From an uncultured Lactobacillus sp. (GTDB lineage Bacteria; Bacillota; Bacilli; Lactobacillales; Lactobacillaceae), in contig CALNAJ010000021.1 in NCBI GenBank assembly GCA_937874695.1, positions 5,217 to 69,216 of the forward strand: DNA of 64,000 nt, given 5' to 3'. This document shows, piece by piece, positions 61,804 to 64,000 of the stretch (the stretch's first letter is position 1; each line of letters begins with the position of its first letter). Both the position numbers and the translations under genes were made by a program. Below the pieces are notes generated by a model. That model was not told where the DNA came from and did no database searches. It saw nothing but the letters and a program-made list of their open reading frames with translations.

Positions 61804-62282
61804 GGAAAACTGTTCTCTAGCTTTCCCTTTCCCGGACCCCGTAGCTTGATGCGGAGGTTCGACTGGTAGATTTTAGACTGAATCAATTGGCCACTTTAAC
61901 TCAGCCGCTGTCGGCGTTGTAACCGACTGAACCACGGCTGACCTTCCCGAATTCGTTCGTGTGCCGGTTGGATTCAAACCACTTAATGGAAAACGCAAGC
62001 TAGAGTTACCCAGTTTTTCTCGGCCCTATAGCAACCATAATGCATTGACGTGCTAGTTCACATAGCCGCTTCACCGTTGGGGGAACCCAGTGGGGAGAAA
62101 GACACTTGTAACTGACGCTGATTCAACTAGGCTGGTTTTTAATCTCTAATAGTCGATACGAAATTAGCACAAATCCTACAACTTAATCCTGATTATCGTG
62201 TGTCGCGCCAACACCCATGGGCTGATGGGAATCACCCCGCAAGGTTGCCCGCGCACCGTTGATCTGGTTTCTGCAATTATAT
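61804..62282 (+). other. Hairpin-rich region without coding capacity, downstream of the M-box
   Basis: About 480 nt, stops in all frames on both strands. Hairpins: GGGAAAG (61761) with CTTTCCC (61831), ACCCCG with CGGaGGT near 61836-61858, CAGCCG-ct-GTCGG with CCGAC...CGGCTG at 61902-61940, GCTAGAG with CTATAGC at about 61999-62031, and CCGTTGGG-GGAA-CCCAGTGG at about 62074-62093 with a GNRA loop. It ends at a strong terminator. It may be a structured RNA or a decayed gene; the sequence alone cannot decide. Confidence 0.4.
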
Positions 62283-62320
62283 AAAACGCCCGTAATTCGC
62301 GAAGAATTACGGGCGTTTTT
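62283..62320. terminator. Bidirectional terminator
   Basis: AAAACGCCCGTAATTC pairs with GAATTACGGGCGTTTT; it ends the M-box transcript and the converging symporter gene. Confidence 0.93.
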
Positions 62321-62329
62321 GCGTCATAT

Positions 62330-63616
62330 TTATTTTGTTTTAGCAGTACGAAGCTCCGCGAGATAATTTTGACTCTTTTCCTCGCTGAACTCGTGCTCGG
62401 AACGTCCAATAACCACCGTTGCGAGGGAGTTCCCCACAACGTTGACCGCCGTCCGACCCATGTCGACTAAGCGGTCGATCCCAGCGATAAACGTCAAGCC
62501 ACTCATTGGCACCCCAATCGTGGAGACGGTTGCCAGCAGGACCACGAAGGAGGCCCCAGGAACCCCAGCCATCCCTTTACTCGTAATCATCAGAACTACC
62601 AGCAAGGTAATCTGTTGTCCCAGGCTCAGGTTAATATGGTAGGCCTGTGCCAGGAACAATGCAGCCAATGACTGGTAGATAGCAGAACCATCGAGGTTAA
62701 ACGTGTAACCAGTTGGAATCACGAAGGAAACAATCCCTTGACTAACCCCAAATTTATCCATCTTATCAATCAGACGTGGTAAGGTGGCTTCGGAACTTGC
62801 CGTTGAGAAGGCCAATACCGCTTCATCCTTGATAACGAAGAGGAGGTCCTTCAGACGGAATTTAAACATCCGTGCAACCAATCCCATGAAGACTACGATG
62901 AAGACGGCCATGGTTCCGTAAGCCAAGAGGATGAAGTATCCCAATGGTGCTAGGGCTGAAATCCCCATTTGCGCAATGGTGACCCCAATCAGAGCACAGA
63001 CCCCAATTGGTGCCGTATGCATGACCCAATTGGTGACCCGGAACATCACCTGTGATACAGCATCTAAGAAGTCGATAATGATTTTTCCCTGCTTACCAAT
63101 CGCTGCCGTTCCTAATCCAAAGAAGACGGAGAAGAAGATGACGGGCATCATATCACCCTCACCTAACGACTTGAAGAAGTTGGTGGGAATAATTCCTAAC
63201 AAGGTGGCCCAGATGCCGGAATCCTTAGCTGATTTGGCCGAGGAGACGTATTGACTGATGTCTGAACTATGTAGTTGATGAATGTCGATAAAGCTCCCAG
63301 GATGGAAGATATTCCCAACCAGAAGCCCTAGAGCGATAGCAATGGTGGTCATGACTTCAAAGTAAATGATGGTCTTCCCACCGATACGGCCTAACTTTTT
63401 AATATCTCCCATATTGGCAATCCCAACGGTCAAACAGGAGACGACAATTGGCAGCACGATCATTTGAATCAGACTGATAAACATGTTCCCAATGTTCTGC
63501 ATGGCCGTGATTGCCATCTTGTTTTGGTAAAAGACGACACCCAGAATGATCCCCAAGACCAGACCAATTAAGATCTGCCACCCTAAACTCAGGCGATAAC
63601 TACGGTATTTTTTCAT
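62330..63616 (-). CDS. Dicarboxylate/amino acid:cation symporter (GltP/GltT type)
   Basis: A 428-residue DAACS (SLC1-like) transporter. Family motifs are visible: SLIQMIVLPIVVSCLTVGI early, the hairpin region AFSTASSEATLPRLIDKM (HP1), and IPTGYTFNLDGSAIYQSLA (TM7), followed by TSKGMAGVPGASFVVLLATV (HP2). It takes up glutamate, aspartate or C4-dicarboxylates with protons or sodium. AGGTGGAAAG precedes the ATG. The gene is convergent with the M-box transcript. Confidence 0.92.
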   Translation of the reverse strand: MKKYRSYRLSLGWQILIGLVLGIILGVVFYQNKMAITAMQNIGNMFISLIQMIVLPIVVSCLTVGIANMGDIKKLGRIGGKTIIYFEVMTTIAIALGLLVGNIFHPGSFIDIHQLHSSDISQYVSSAKSAKDSGIWATLLGIIPTNFFKSLGEGDMMPVIFFSVFFGLGTAAIGKQGKIIIDFLDAVSQVMFRVTNWVMHTAPIGVCALIGVTIAQMGISALAPLGYFILLAYGTMAVFIVVFMGLVARMFKFRLKDLLFVIKDEAVLAFSTASSEATLPRLIDKMDKFGVSQGIVSFVIPTGYTFNLDGSAIYQSLAALFLAQAYHINLSLGQQITLLVVLMITSKGMAGVPGASFVVLLATVSTIGVPMSGLTFIAGIDRLVDMGRTAVNVVGNSLATVVIGRSEHEFSEEKSQNYLAELRTAKTK

Positions 63617-63948
63617 AATTACTTTCCACCTATTTTCTAAAGATAACTCACTTATACCATTCTAAATAGTGCTTCTCTCATCTCTTGTGGCTAGTCCACA
63701 ACACTAACTATGATAGCACAAGCTGGGAACGTAACCAAGAGTGGTGGCGCAAAGATATTCGAACATATACCTATATTTACCTGATAACGTTCGTTTAGAG
63801 CATGTCGGTTTCGCAGGCCGGCATGCAGTGCAATACCGACTGAATAGTCTTATCCCTGTTATACCAAGCCTCATCGCGCTTACGTGAATGTACGCGTTAA
63901 GCACCAAGTTGTGAGCAATTCAGTTTGAAGCGTTCTAAATTTTTGGTA
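63617..63948. other. Intergenic region between symporter and rRNA operon
   Basis: No gene supported. It holds a strong hairpin GCATGTCGG (63800-63808) with CCGGCATGC (63818-63826), containing one wobble pair and no T-run. A 67-codon minus-strand frame here has no ribosome site. Confidence 0.4.
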
Positions 63949-63976
63949 TAAAAAAAGAACCCTCACAGGGTTCTTT
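63949..63976 (-). terminator. Terminator of the rRNA operon
   Basis: Minus strand AAAGAACCCT / AGGGTTCTTT, then TTTTTTT, directly after the 5S rRNA end. Confidence 0.9.
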
Positions 63977-63981
63977 CGTTC

Positions 63982-64000
63982 GCGTGGCAACGTCCTATCC
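63982..64000 (-). rRNA. rrf: 5S rRNA, 3' end only
   Basis: Minus strand GGATAGGACGTTGCCACGC is the conserved 3' end of Lactobacillales 5S rRNA. The rest, and the 23S/16S genes, would lie to the right of the window. Confidence 0.85.

Noticed and set aside
61960..61985. tRNA T-arm-like GGTTTGAATCC on the minus strand
   Set aside because: No acceptor, D- or anticodon arms fit around it, and the usual TTCRA is not kept.
61690..62282. Giant Lactobacillales RNAs (GOLLD or ROOL) as identity of the post-M-box region
   Set aside because: Size and setting are loosely similar, but I could not recognise conserved segments, no tRNA or phage genes are near, and a search is needed.
62176..62439. 87-codon minus-strand frame at the end of the symporter gene
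   Set aside because: It overlaps the symporter end in another frame and crosses its terminator.
1..64000. CRISPR array, prophage or complete insertion sequence
   Set aside because: No regular spaced repeats, transposase, integrase or phage structural genes were seen.

Overview
The window looks like chromosome of a heterofermentative lactic acid bacterium, most like Levilactobacillus (the brevis group of former Lactobacillus). The grounds are a complete phosphogluconate entry route (zwf, gnd, gluconokinase), AdhE and acetate kinase for the ethanol/acetate ends of the phosphoketolase pathway, aggregation-promoting-factor (APF) surface proteins, strong AGGAGG ribosome sites, TTG/GTG starts and many CcpA (cre) operators. 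The genus is inferred from gene content; no 16S sequence is present. The extreme right edge holds the 3' end of a 5S rRNA on the minus strand, so an rRNA operon lies just outside.

Layout. 1-6.6 kb: sugar-acid catabolism (short-type 6-phosphogluconate dehydrogenase, gluconokinase, 2-hydroxyacid dehydrogenase, fructuronate-reductase-like UxuB, aldose epimerase), with a perfect cre on the uxuB promoter. 6.8-14.8 kb: two TetR-controlled exporter units around ackA, each with recognisable palindromic operators, and a structured non-coding stretch at 11.0-11.2 kb. 14.9-17.3 kb: three APF-type secreted proteins. 17.6-27.6 kb: flavodoxin, adhE (Rex-like and cre sites), a membrane phosphodiesterase, a DUF1836 regulator, a P-type ATPase and an aldo/keto reductase. 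27.8-30.5 kb: two toxin-antitoxin pairs either side of a CIRCE-controlled hsp20. 30.7-42.3 kb: transporters (CNNM/CorC, AEC, MATE, two MFS), an ABC-F protein with a transcription-attenuating leader, a NrdI-like flavodoxin overlapping a nitroreductase, and an AAA ATPase. 42.4-48.7 kb: two HMA metal chaperones, a Dps, a GH31 glucosidase and a P1B-type ATPase; the metal genes share FNR-type boxes. 48.8-53.2 kb: two secreted proteins, a GH28-like protein and an aldo/keto reductase. 53.6-57.8 kb: zwf and gnd around a GNAT/MarR pair. 57.9-64 kb: small proteins, aldo/keto reductase, ahpC with a PerR-like box, an M-box Mg2+ riboswitch with no transporter behind it, and a glutamate/dicarboxylate symporter.

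The most notable points are: (1) a convincing M-box and terminator at 61.45-61.66 kb that control only a 30-codon ORF and about 480 nt of hairpin-rich sequence without coding capacity; (2) FNR-type boxes at 42.45 and 46.71 kb, placed at -41.5 relative to the predicted starts, joining HMA-HMA-Dps with the P1B ATPase into one regulon; (3) an ABC-F leader with a three-codon upstream ORF and an intrinsic terminator; and (4) a 6S-like fold near 11.1 kb. All coordinates and motif matches were read by eye; no database search was run.
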